9,198 nt of DNA, taken from Chloroflexota bacterium (lineage in GTDB: Bacteria; Chloroflexota; Limnocylindria; QHBO01). The stretch spans positions 1 to 9,198 of the forward strand of contig VBJP01000202.1 of NCBI GenBank assembly GCA_005880165.1, read 5' to 3'. Below the pieces are notes generated by a model. The model saw only the letters and a list, made by a program, of their open reading frames with translations. It was not told the origin of the DNA and did not search any database. Shown here in pieces: positions 1 through 5,368 of the stretch; position 1 is the stretch's first letter, and every line of letters begins with the position of its first letter. Position numbers and translations under genes: made by a program.

Positions 1-624
1 CTGGGGCACGCCCTGGTGGTGGTGGCGCTCGGTCTCGCGGCCCTGCTGTTCAACGCCGTCCTGCCCGAATGGGTGGATCCGATCATGGGCCGCGTCGTGG
101 GCGTGACCCTGCTCATCCTTGGCATCTGGGTCTTCTACTCCCTGTACCAGTACGCGCGGCACGGGAGCGAATTCCGCTTGCGCAGCCGATGGATGCTCGT
201 CTTCGCCTGGGTGCGCTATGCCTGGCATTGGCTCGCGGCACGCCTGCACGGCCATGCCCACGTCGAGCCCGTCGAGATGAGCTCGTACGGGGCCCGCACC
301 GCCTTTGGTGTCGGGGTCATCCATGGCATCGGGGCCGAGACGGGAACCCAAGTTCTTCTCATTGCCGCGATTGGGGGCGCCGCCGGTGCCGGCCTGGGCA
401 TCCCGATGCTGATCGCGTTCGTCATCGGACTCCTGATCTCGAACACCGCGATCGTGTTGATCACCGCGACCGGGTTCGTGGCGAGTCAGCTGCGGGAGCG
501 CATCTACGTCGGGGTCGGAGTTGCAGCCGGGGCATTTTCCGTCCTCGTCGGAGCGATCTTCCTCTTTCGGGCGGAAGGCCTGCTCCCCGATCTGACCCGG
601 CTGTTCGGCTTCATCGGCACCTAG
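1..624 (+). CDS. Nickel/cobalt transporter-like membrane protein (NiCoT/NicO type), 5'-truncated
   Basis: The reading frame is open from the first base (in-frame LGHAL precedes the first possible GTG at 16), so the true start lies outside the window; 207 residues are visible. The protein is very hydrophobic, with about five membrane segments split by a charged, His-containing loop (ARLHGHAHVEPVEM). The visible LGHALVV resembles the second signature of nickel/cobalt permeases and UreH-like proteins, and FGVGVIHGIGAETGTQVLL resembles their later signature. The first signature, with its metal-binding HxxxxD residues, would lie upstream and cannot be checked. By family, the role would be uptake or efflux of Ni2+ or Co2+ across the inner membrane. 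No urease or hydrogenase gene is nearby, so the metal is unknown. The next gene starts 76 bases downstream. Family assignment is fairly secure; substrate is not. Confidence 0.72.
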   Translation: MGHALVVVALGLAALLFNAVLPEWVDPIMGRVVGVTLLILGIWVFYSLYQYARHGSEFRLRSRWMLVFAWVRYAWHWLAARLHGHAHVEPVEMSSYGARTAFGVGVIHGIGAETGTQVLLIAAIGGAAGAGLGIPMLIAFVIGLLISNTAIVLITATGFVASQLRERIYVGVGVAAGAFSVLVGAIFLFRAEGLLPDLTRLFGFIGT

Positions 625-665
625 AGGCACCTTTCCTGGGGGAGTTCGGTCCCCTACCATGCGAT

Positions 666-683
666 GGCAGGCGTCCGCCTGCC
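666..683 (+). promoter_or_regulatory. Perfect hairpin in the leader of the DUF6220-like gene
   Basis: GGCAGGCG at 666-673 is the exact reverse complement of CGCCTGCC at 676-683, giving at least a 7-bp GC stem with a GTCC loop. It ends seven bases before the ribosome-binding purines (about 690-695) of the gene starting at 701. It has no T-tract, so a classical terminator for the upstream transporter gene is unlikely. A weak TACCAT (655-660) just upstream could be a -10 element, in which case the hairpin would be at the very 5' end of the mRNA. That function is inference. Confidence 0.45.
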
Positions 684-700
684 TTGAGCGGAGGGCTCAG

Positions 701-1132
701 ATGTCAGTTTCGCGCATCGCGCGACTCACTTATCGATGGCTCGCGTGGCTGTTCGTCGCGTGCGTCGTAGTCCAGTTCTTCCTCGCGGGGCTGGGTGTCT
801 TCGCGGGAGCCTCGAACTTCGAGCTGCACCGGAACTGGGGCTACACGTTCGGGTACCTGCTGATCGTCATGGTCATCGCCGCCCTGGTGGGCCGGATGCC
901 CCGCGCCGCCTGGGCCGCTCCCCTGGGCGTGATGGTCCTCTTCGCGCTGCAGTCAGTCCTCGTCGCTTTCCGTACCGATGCGCCGATGATCGCCGCGCTG
1001 CACCCCGTGAACGCGGTGGCCATCTTCACCGCCTCCCTCTGGATCGCGCGATCGTCCGCCGCGTGGCAGCGCGGTAGGGCGCCCGAGACGAGGTCGTCCG
1101 CCTCCGAACCGGCGCCGAGCGAGGCGTCCTGA
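701..1132 (+). CDS. DUF6220-like four-helix membrane protein
   Basis: A 143-residue membrane protein with four predicted helices (about 12-35, 46-64, 72-91 and 100-117) and a hydrophilic Ser/Glu/Pro tail. Features of the DUF6220 family are FFLAGLGVF in helix 1, LHRNWGY (His43) at the start of helix 2, and ALHPVNA (His101) at the start of helix 4. The ATG at 701 is chosen because GGAGGG (690-695) sits at a normal distance upstream; an in-frame ATG at 659 has no ribosome-binding site and would add 14 residues with no match to the family. The stop codon (1130-1132) shares its last base with the ATG of the next gene, so the two are probably translated together. The biochemical role is unknown. 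The two conserved histidines could be heme or metal ligands, but that is only an inference. Confidence 0.8.
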   Translation: MSVSRIARLTYRWLAWLFVACVVVQFFLAGLGVFAGASNFELHRNWGYTFGYLLIVMVIAALVGRMPRAAWAAPLGVMVLFALQSVLVAFRTDAPMIAALHPVNAVAIFTASLWIARSSAAWQRGRAPETRSSASEPAPSEAS

Positions 1133-1626
1133 TGGACCTCTACCCCTGGCTCGTCTTCCTGCACATCGCCGGAGGGTTCACGTTCGTCCTGGGCCACGGT
1201 GCTTCGGCGATCGTCGCGATACGCCTGCGGACCGAGCGCGAGCCAGAGCGCGTTCGCGCATTGCTCGACCTCTCGAGCGGGAGCCTGACCCTCACCTATG
1301 TTGGCCTCCTGGTGCTCCTTGCGGCAGGCATCGCCGCCGGATTCGGCGGCGGCTGGTGGGGACGTCTCTGGATCTGGAGCTCCCTTGTCCTCCTGGTCGT
1401 CATCGCCGTCGTCATGTACCCGCTCGGCTCGCAGTACTACGCGAAGGCACGTCACGCGGTGGGGCTGAGGACGTACCAGGACAAGAAAGGCGATCCCGAC
1501 CCGGTGCCGGCTTCACCGGCGGATCTCGACGCGCTGCTCACCAGCAGCCGGCCCGCGCTGCTCGCCGCCATCGGCGGTGTCGGGCTGCTCCTCATCCTCT
1601 GGCTGATGGTGCTCAAGCCCTTCTAG
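1132..1626 (+). CDS. DUF2269-like (CopD-like) integral membrane protein
   Basis: A 164-residue membrane protein. It starts WLVFLHIAGGFTFVLGHG, the N-terminal pattern of DUF2269-type predicted membrane proteins, with His11 and His22 in the first helix. Further helices lie at about 52-72, 78-99 and 141-161. A short charged cytoplasmic or external loop (about 103-138, rich in K, D and P) separates helices 3 and 4. The ATG overlaps the TGA of the preceding DUF6220-like gene by one base (TGATG), which suggests coupled translation and a functional pair. The family has no established reaction; similarity to CopD-type heme or copper membrane proteins is only at the level of fold and His placement. 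There is no upstream promoter of its own. The gene ends 63 bases before the convergent SRPBCC fragment, with no clear terminator between them. Confidence 0.75.
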   Translation: MDLYPWLVFLHIAGGFTFVLGHGASAIVAIRLRTEREPERVRALLDLSSGSLTLTYVGLLVLLAAGIAAGFGGGWWGRLWIWSSLVLLVVIAVVMYPLGSQYYAKARHAVGLRTYQDKKGDPDPVPASPADLDALLTSSRPALLAAIGGVGLLLILWLMVLKPF

Positions 1627-1689
1627 CGCGAATTCCAAAAGCGAGGATGAGGCGAGGCGGCACCGATGCCGTCCCCGCCATCCGTCCCC

Positions 1690-1941
1690 CTAGCCGGTCA
1701 CCGCGGCGGGCTCGGGTGCAGTGATCTGCAGCGCGTTCCCCGTCTCGAGCAAGGTCTTGAGACCGGAGAGGATCATGGGCCAGCCGCTCTTGGTCTGCGC
1801 GAAGGTCTCGTTCTCTTCTGCGAAGCCATCGTGGGTTACGGACAGACGGCAAGCCTCACCCATGGGCGTGATCTCCCAGGCGACGCGGGTGGGCGCATCC
1901 TTGACGTCGGGATCCCAGCCGACCGCGAAGGTGTGCACCAA
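1690..1941 (-). pseudogene. Detached C-terminal half of an SRPBCC/AHSA1 domain
   Basis: This frame encodes VHTFAVGWDPDVKDAPTRVAWEI and TPMGEACRLSVTHDGF, then SGWPMILSGLKTLLETG. That is the second half of an AHSA1-type SRPBCC domain, including the closing helix (GWP.IL..LKTLLETG). It has no start codon or ribosome-binding site of its own. The first half of the same domain lies just upstream in a different frame (inside the gene at 1856-2431). The Tyr codon of LVY in the first half (ending at 1967) and the Val codon of VHTF here (1938) are separated by 28 bases, which is not a multiple of three. This looks like the remains of one fused regulator/SRPBCC gene broken by a small deletion, unless the assembly has an error here. 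Nothing else in the fragment is disrupted, so the break is recent or artificial. Confidence 0.7.
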
Positions 1942-2431
1942 CCGGCCGCCCAGTATCTGGCTGCTTGTAGACCAGCGGTGACCCGGCCCGGAAATCGGAC
2001 TCGATGACCGAGCCGAAGTAATAGCGCTTCACGAGATCGGAGTTGGTCAGCGCCTGCCAGATGCGTTCCGGAGTGGCGCGAATGTAGATCTCGTACACAC
2101 GCATGGGTGCGTTCATCGGTGCCTCCAGGGCGTGCTTGAGGTCGGCCATACCGCTCATCCATGGCTCGGCATACTTGCTGATCCATCGGTCGTGAATGAG
2201 GCGGATGGGGACCGGGTTGAGGAAGTGCAGCTTCCGGCGCCCGGCGCGGCGGGTCGTGACCAGGTGCGCCGCTTCCAGGACGCGCAGATGCTTCATGACG
2301 CCGAAGCGGGTCATCTCCGGCAGTGCCGCCTCCAGCTCCTCCAGCGCCTGGCCGTCGCGCTCGAAGAGCCGATCGAGGAGGATCCGCCGACTGGCGTCGG
2401 CCAACGCCCTGAAGGCCGCCTCGTCATCCAT
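1856..2431 (-). CDS. ArsR-type winged-helix regulator with frameshifted SRPBCC domain
   Basis: Residues 1-75 form an ArsR-like winged helix (MDDEAAFRALADASRRILLD; recognition helix around TRFGVMKHLRVLE, 41-53; wing TTRRAGRRKLHFLNP). From about 110 an SRPBCC/AHSA1 domain begins (MRVYEIYIRATPERIWQALTN, then FRAGSPLVYKQPD at 148-159). After residue 159 the frame is lost and about 32 Arg/Gly/His-rich residues follow that do not look like the family. The rest of the domain continues in another frame at 1690-1941. Intact fusions of this kind are usually near 250 residues; this one has 191. I chose ATG 2431 because residues from there match the family start and a -10 element ends 7 bases upstream; a GTG at 2461 lies inside the promoter. 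The winged helix is intact, so the protein may still bind DNA and repress its own gene. The ligand is unknown. Confidence 0.7.
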   Translation of the reverse strand: MDDEAAFRALADASRRILLDRLFERDGQALEELEAALPEMTRFGVMKHLRVLEAAHLVTTRRAGRRKLHFLNPVPIRLIHDRWISKYAEPWMSGMADLKHALEAPMNAPMRVYEIYIRATPERIWQALTNSDLVKRYYFGSVIESDFRAGSPLVYKQPDTGRPVGAHLRGRLGSRRQGCAHPRRLGDHAHG

Positions 2432-2438
2432 GCCGGGG

Positions 2439-2468
2439 ACTATATGTGACCAATCAGTCACCTGTCAA
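2439..2468 (-). promoter_or_regulatory. Leaderless promoter with operator for the ArsR-type regulator
   Basis: On the minus strand a perfect -35 TTGACA (2463-2468) is followed after 18 bases by TATAGT (2439-2444). The start ATG at 2431 begins only 7 bases after the -10, where transcription should start, so the mRNA is probably leaderless; no ribosome-binding site fits there. Between the two boxes lies TGACCAATCAGTCA (2447-2460, plus strand), an imperfect palindrome with TGAC/GTCA arms. It is well placed as an operator for the regulator encoded downstream. The promoter boxes are seen directly; autoregulation is inferred from placement. Confidence 0.7.
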
Positions 2469-2479
2469 GGGATGGGAGC

Positions 2480-2935
2480 CTACGGAACGCAGTCGCCCGG
2501 GGAACCCTGTAAACCGATCGGGGCTGGACCGGATGGCTGGATCTCGCCCGCCCAGATTGTCAACCGGCCGCACGAAAGGTCGACTCGACCAAATGGCCCC
2601 GATGCCGCGGTAACACCACCGGCGTCCGTCGTGATCTCGACTTGCCCAGGGTCGACGTGCATGCTGGTCAGCAGGCGACCCGATGGCGATCGTGCCTCTA
2701 CGTCCCAGGGGAGCGGCGGCAGTGTAGCCACGTCTATCCGGGGTTGGGGGCCGCCCGGCTTCGATGCCGCCGCCTTCTCGCCGTTGACCGTCAGCGTTAC
2801 CGCGAGTGTCGTCCCGTTCGAGATGCCGAGCTGCGGACGTTCGGGTCGCACCGTCGTCGTGATGCTGCATCCCCCGGCGACCAGTCCCAGAAGCATGACG
2901 GCGGCCACAATCGTCCCGCCTCTGCCGCTAGACAC
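2480..2935 (-). CDS. Small predicted lipoprotein
   Basis: From the GTG at 2935 this encodes 151 residues: a short n-region with one Arg, a hydrophobic stretch (TIVAAVMLLGLVAGG) and a cysteine at residue 23 as the likely lipidation site. The box VAGGC is slightly off the consensus, with Ala at -3. The mature part holds a compact beta-rich domain (SNGTTLAVTLTVNGE, about 39-53, then PWDVEARSPSG) and two further cysteines near the C-terminus, which could form a disulfide. I do not recognise the family. The frame is open further upstream, but that would give a long Arg-rich extension inside the HxlR gene, so I prefer GTG 2935. This start overlaps the HxlR stop codon (GTGTCTAG, 8 bases), suggesting coupled translation. 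It ends 12 bases upstream of the -35 of the ArsR-type gene. Role unknown; it probably acts at the outer face of the membrane. Confidence 0.62.
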   Translation of the reverse strand: MSSGRGGTIVAAVMLLGLVAGGCSITTTVRPERPQLGISNGTTLAVTLTVNGEKAAASKPGGPQPRIDVATLPPLPWDVEARSPSGRLLTSMHVDPGQVEITTDAGGVTAASGPFGRVDLSCGRLTIWAGEIQPSGPAPIGLQGSPGDCVP

Positions 2936-3365
2936 GCTGGACCTGTTCGGCCTCCACGCCCTCGACGGGTCGCTCGCAGGTCGGGCAGTACCAGCGCGCC
3001 TCGACGGGCGTGCCGCACACGGCATGACGCAGCGGCTCCGCGTCGCGCGCAACGCGCGACCCCCAGTCGGCGAGCAGCCGCAACGCGCCGGCGAGCTCCT
3101 GCCCCTCGGCCGTCAGCTCATAGGCGAGGCGGAGCGGCCGCTCGCTGTACGGCTGGGAGCGGATGACGCGCTCGGACTCCAGGCGCTTGAGCCGGTCCGA
3201 GAGGATGTTCGGCGCGATGCCGCTGACGCCGGCCTGCAGCTCATTGAAGCGCCGCGGCCCTTCCAGCAACGCCTCGATGAGGAGCAGGCTCCATCGGTCC
3301 CCCACCCGCTCGAGGGCCGCGGCGAGCGGAGATTCGACTTCTGGCATGGTCGGATCGTACGCCAT
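2928..3365 (-). CDS. HxlR-family winged-helix transcriptional regulator
   Basis: A 145-residue DNA-binding protein. It shows the HxlR signature: VGDRWSLLLIEALLEGPRRFNEL at about 21-43, ISPN-like IAPNILSDRLKRLE at 50-63 (recognition helix), and PYSERPLRLAYELT wing residues at 72-85. The C-terminus adds a probable zinc site, HAVCGTPVEARWYCPTC (His114, Cys117, Cys127, Cys130), seen in a subset of the family. HxlR proteins bind palindromic operators as dimers, often next to their own gene and in response to small reactive molecules; the signal here cannot be told. ATG 3365 is preceded by GGGGG at about 10 bases. A second ATG lies six codons downstream. The gene is divergent from the HtrA-like gene and overlaps the start of the lipoprotein gene behind it, so regulator and lipoprotein form a likely two-gene operon. 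Confidence 0.88.
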   Translation of the reverse strand: MAYDPTMPEVESPLAAALERVGDRWSLLLIEALLEGPRRFNELQAGVSGIAPNILSDRLKRLESERVIRSQPYSERPLRLAYELTAEGQELAGALRLLADWGSRVARDAEPLRHAVCGTPVEARWYCPTCERPVEGVEAEQVQRV

Positions 3366-3403
3366 CGGTCTGAAAACCCCCTTGCATTCGGGGACCGATG
3401 CTT

Positions 3404-3419
3404 GTAACTTGCAGATTAC
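3404..3419. promoter_or_regulatory. Candidate HxlR operator in the divergent promoter region
   Basis: GTAACTTGCAGATTAC is an imperfect 16-bp palindrome (12 of 16 positions symmetric: GTAA, central TGCA, TTAC). It lies roughly in the middle of the 90-base gap between the divergent HxlR and HtrA-like genes. For the HtrA-like gene it would overlap the -35 of a weak promoter (TTGCAG 3409-3414, 16-base spacer, CATAGT 3431-3436). For hxlR it would overlap the -10 (TACAAG on the minus strand, 3401-3406). Position and symmetry suggest the HxlR protein binds here and controls both directions; binding itself is inference. Confidence 0.45.
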
Positions 3420-3455
3420 TAGTCACTCACCATAGTTGGACTGGAGGATGGACCG

Positions 3456-4337
3456 ATGGGGTCCCTTGATGAGCTCGGGGCAGCGATCGCCAAGGTCGCG
3501 GAAGGCGTGAATGGGTCGACGGTGGGCGTCGGCAATCGATGGCGCGGGGGCTCGGGGATCGTCCTCGAGAAGGGCAAGGTGCTGACCAACGCGCACAACC
3601 TGCATGGCGACGAGGTGCACGTCTCCTTCATCGACGGGCGGGAGGCCGATGGCAAAGTGCTGGGCGTCGACAGCGACGGCGACCTGGCGGTGATCGGCGT
3701 CGACACCGGCGATACCACGCCGTTCGGCTGGGGCGACGCCAGCTCGCTCGGCATCGGGGCACCGGTGATCGCGATTGGCAATCCATCCGGCCAGGGCCTG
3801 CGCGTGACCGCCGGCTTCGTGTCGGGGATCGGTCGTTCGTTCCGCGGCCCACGCGGCCGCCGCGTGGCGGGAGCCGTTGAGCACACCGCGCCGCTCATGC
3901 CAGGATCGTCCGGCGGTCCGATCGTCGACACCGACGGGCGGCTGCTGGGCATCAACACCAACCGGCTCGGGAGCGGCTTCTACCAGGCGATTGCGGCCGA
4001 CCCCGCGCTGAAGGCCAAGGTCGACGCGCTCAGTCGCGGCGAGGAACCGCAGCGGCGGCGACTCGGCGTGGGACTCGCCCCTTCGCATGTGGCACGGCAC
4101 CTCCAGCGGGCCGTGGGCCTGCCGGAGCGCGACGGACTGCTCGTTCGAGAGGTGGAGGAAGGCTCGCCGGCGGAGAAGGCGGGGATCGCCGAGGGCGACC
4201 TCATCGTCGAGGCGGGCGGCAAGGCGGTGACCAGCGCCGACGACCTATTCGACGCGCTGGCGGCGTGGACCAACGGCGCGCTCGCCGTGAAGATCGTGCG
4301 GGGGTCGGAGGAGCGATCGGTTAACGTTTCGGCGTGA
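3456..4337 (+). CDS. HtrA-like (S1C) serine protease with PDZ domain, no signal peptide
   Basis: A 293-residue trypsin-fold protease. The catalytic triad is visible: His47 (LTNAHN), Asp76 (DSDGDLAVI) and Ser152 (MPGSSGGPIVD; the usual GNSGGP has become GSSGGP). The protease domain spans about 15-180 and a PDZ domain about 203-290, with SPAEKAGIAEGDLIVEAGGKAV the typical ligand-groove region. GGAGG (3443-3447) is 8 bases before the ATG, a good ribosome-binding site that fixes the start. Unlike most DegP/HtrA proteins (periplasmic or membrane-anchored, often over 350 residues), there is no signal peptide or membrane segment, so the enzyme is predicted to be cytoplasmic. It probably cleaves unfolded or damaged proteins or a specific partner. 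It overlaps the next gene by 4 bases (GTGA). A divergent HxlR regulator with a palindrome between the two may control it. Confidence 0.9.
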   Translation: MGSLDELGAAIAKVAEGVNGSTVGVGNRWRGGSGIVLEKGKVLTNAHNLHGDEVHVSFIDGREADGKVLGVDSDGDLAVIGVDTGDTTPFGWGDASSLGIGAPVIAIGNPSGQGLRVTAGFVSGIGRSFRGPRGRRVAGAVEHTAPLMPGSSGGPIVDTDGRLLGINTNRLGSGFYQAIAADPALKAKVDALSRGEEPQRRRLGVGLAPSHVARHLQRAVGLPERDGLLVREVEEGSPAEKAGIAEGDLIVEAGGKAVTSADDLFDALAAWTNGALAVKIVRGSEERSVNVSA

Positions 4338-4609
4338 CCTACGCGGAGCCGCCCTGCTCCCATCTCGATACCCTGCGCGAGGTGACGCCCAGCGGCGACG
4401 GCTGCGAGGAATGCCTCAAGACGGGCGGCAGCTGGGTCCATCTCCGCCTGTGTCGGGCCTGCGGACATGTCGGCTGCTGCGACCAGTCGCCCAACCGCCA
4501 CGCGAGCGCGCACTTCCATGCGACTGAGCACCCCATCGTCCAGTCCTTCGAGAAGGGCGAGGACTGGATCTGGTGCTACGTCGACGAGGTCTATCTCGAG
4601 CCTGCCTGA
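4334..4609 (+). CDS. Stand-alone UBP-type zinc-finger protein
   Basis: A 91-residue protein that is almost entirely one UBP-type zinc finger. Likely zinc ligands, in order, are Cys8/His10, Cys24/Cys27, Cys40/Cys43, Cys48 and His56/His60/His66, in the pattern WVHLRLCRACGHVGCCDQSP, RHASAHFHATEHP and EDWIWCYVDE. In eukaryotic deubiquitinases this domain grips the free C-terminal Gly-Gly of ubiquitin. Bacterial copies are common but their ligand is not established. The start is a GTG overlapping the TGA of the HtrA-like gene (4 bases), so the two are probably translated together and may work as a pair. A partner role such as recognising C-termini for the protease is my inference. No ubiquitin-like, E1-like or JAMM protease gene is present in the window. 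The gene runs towards the convergent gene at 4638 with 28 bases between. Confidence 0.9.
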   Translation: MTYAEPPCSHLDTLREVTPSGDGCEECLKTGGSWVHLRLCRACGHVGCCDQSPNRHASAHFHATEHPIVQSFEKGEDWIWCYVDEVYLEPA

Positions 4610-4637
4610 CCGTCCGGGGCGGGGCGCGGTCCGTACG

Positions 4638-5315
4638 CTAGCGGCGCGAGCCCTTCAGTGACGATGTCAGCTTGTTGTTGGCCGGGTCGTAGACCGAGCA
4701 GATGACGGTCCGATCCCCGTCACGCCACGCATCCGACGAGGGGACCACCGACGCGACGTCGAGCGCGGACTGATCGATGGGGATACCGATCCAGTCTTCG
4801 AAGATCGGGGCGCACGAGCTCACGACGAAGTCGTGGAAGGTGGCGTCGTCGGGATATCCCGTCTGCTGCGTGTCCGAGACGATCGCGATGAGCTCGTACT
4901 CATGAGTCTGCCCGCACGGCCTTCCAGTGACCTCCGAGATCTCACCGTTGCCTGGTGCGTCGTAACAATCACCAACCTTTAGCTTGTCGATCTTGACGGT
5001 CCCGCCGGTCTGGATCGCGCCTGCGTCATCGCGATGGGCCTGCGTGAAATAGCCGACGAGAGCCCCAACGACAAGAATCCCAATCCACCAGAACCGGAGC
5101 ACAGGCCGCCACCACGCACGTCGCGGCGGGGTCGAGGCGGAGTAGGGCTGAGGCGGCGGCGCACCGCCATACCCTGCGCCGGCAAGGGGTGCCGAGGAGG
5201 CGTTGGGCGCCCAGGTCGTCTCAGGCGCTGCACCCCGACCCAAGCCGCATCTGGTGCACGAAGACTGGTCCTCGTCATTCGAGGCGTAGCAGCGCTTGCA
5301 GACCCAGCGTTCCAT
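4638..5315 (-). CDS. Membrane protein with RanBP2-type zinc finger and septum-formation-like domain
   Basis: This 225-residue protein has four parts. Residues 4-23 (W4, Cys6, Cys9, Asn13, Cys20, Cys23) match the RanBP2-type zinc-finger spacing W-x-C-x2-C-x3-N-x6-C-x2-C exactly. Residues 30-68 are a Pro/Ala/Gly-rich linker. Residues 72-91 form one membrane helix (RFWWIGILVVGALVGYF). Residues 105-225 are an external domain with the septum-formation family pattern: KVGDCYD, PCGQTHEYE, C168 before a FEDWIG segment, and PSSDAWRDGDRTVICSVYD then LTSSLKGS. That pattern has three or four cysteines, suggesting disulfides. The ATG at 5315 has AAGGAGGGG just upstream (5316-5326 region), a strong ribosome-binding site. 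The zinc finger should be cytoplasmic and the C-terminal domain outside. A link to cell division is only by family name. The upstream pantothenate operon is divergent. Confidence 0.8.
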   Translation of the reverse strand: MERWVCKRCYASNDEDQSSCTRCGLGRGAAPETTWAPNASSAPLAGAGYGGAPPPQPYSASTPPRRAWWRPVLRFWWIGILVVGALVGYFTQAHRDDAGAIQTGGTVKIDKLKVGDCYDAPGNGEISEVTGRPCGQTHEYELIAIVSDTQQTGYPDDATFHDFVVSSCAPIFEDWIGIPIDQSALDVASVVPSSDAWRDGDRTVICSVYDPANNKLTSSLKGSRR

Positions 5316-5356
5316 GACCCCTCCTTCCGCCGGGCGATAGGGTAATCCACCGAGGC

Positions 5357-5362
5357 TAGACT
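5357..5362 (+). promoter_or_regulatory. Candidate -10 of a leaderless promoter for the pantothenate operon
   Basis: TAGACT fits the TANNNT -10 pattern and ends 6 bases before the GTG at 5369. There is no convincing ribosome-binding site before that GTG (only CGAGG about 13 bases away), so a leaderless transcript is plausible. I see no good -35. The call rests mainly on placement. Confidence 0.4.
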
Positions 5363-5368
5363 CACGCG

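Noticed and set aside
659..700. Earlier ATG at 659 for the DUF6220-like gene
   Set aside because: It would run through the hairpin, has no ribosome-binding site, and adds residues foreign to the family; ATG 701 has GGAGGG upstream.
2432..2461. GTG at 2461 as start of the ArsR-type regulator
   Set aside because: It falls between the -35 and -10 of a near-consensus promoter, so the transcript would not contain it. Family similarity begins at the ATG at 2431.
2196..3407. Very long open frame on the plus strand across the HxlR and lipoprotein genes
   Set aside because: Its product is Arg/Ser/Pro-rich with no family signature, and it lies antisense to two genes with clear domain content. It is a by-product of high GC.
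3423..4100. Minus-strand open frames opposite the HtrA-like gene
   Set aside because: The plus strand carries the full catalytic triad and PDZ domain. The antisense products show no recognisable domain.
4608..4631. Possible terminator between the convergent UBP-finger and RanBP2-finger genes
   Set aside because: Only a 5-bp stem (GACCG/CGGTC) with a 14-base GC-rich loop and no T-tract; too weak to call.
3456..5315. A bacterial ubiquitin-like conjugation or removal system
   Set aside because: Two ubiquitin-associated zinc-finger types are present, but no ubiquitin-like protein, E1, E2, ligase or JAMM peptidase is in the window. Only the protease/finger pairing is reported.
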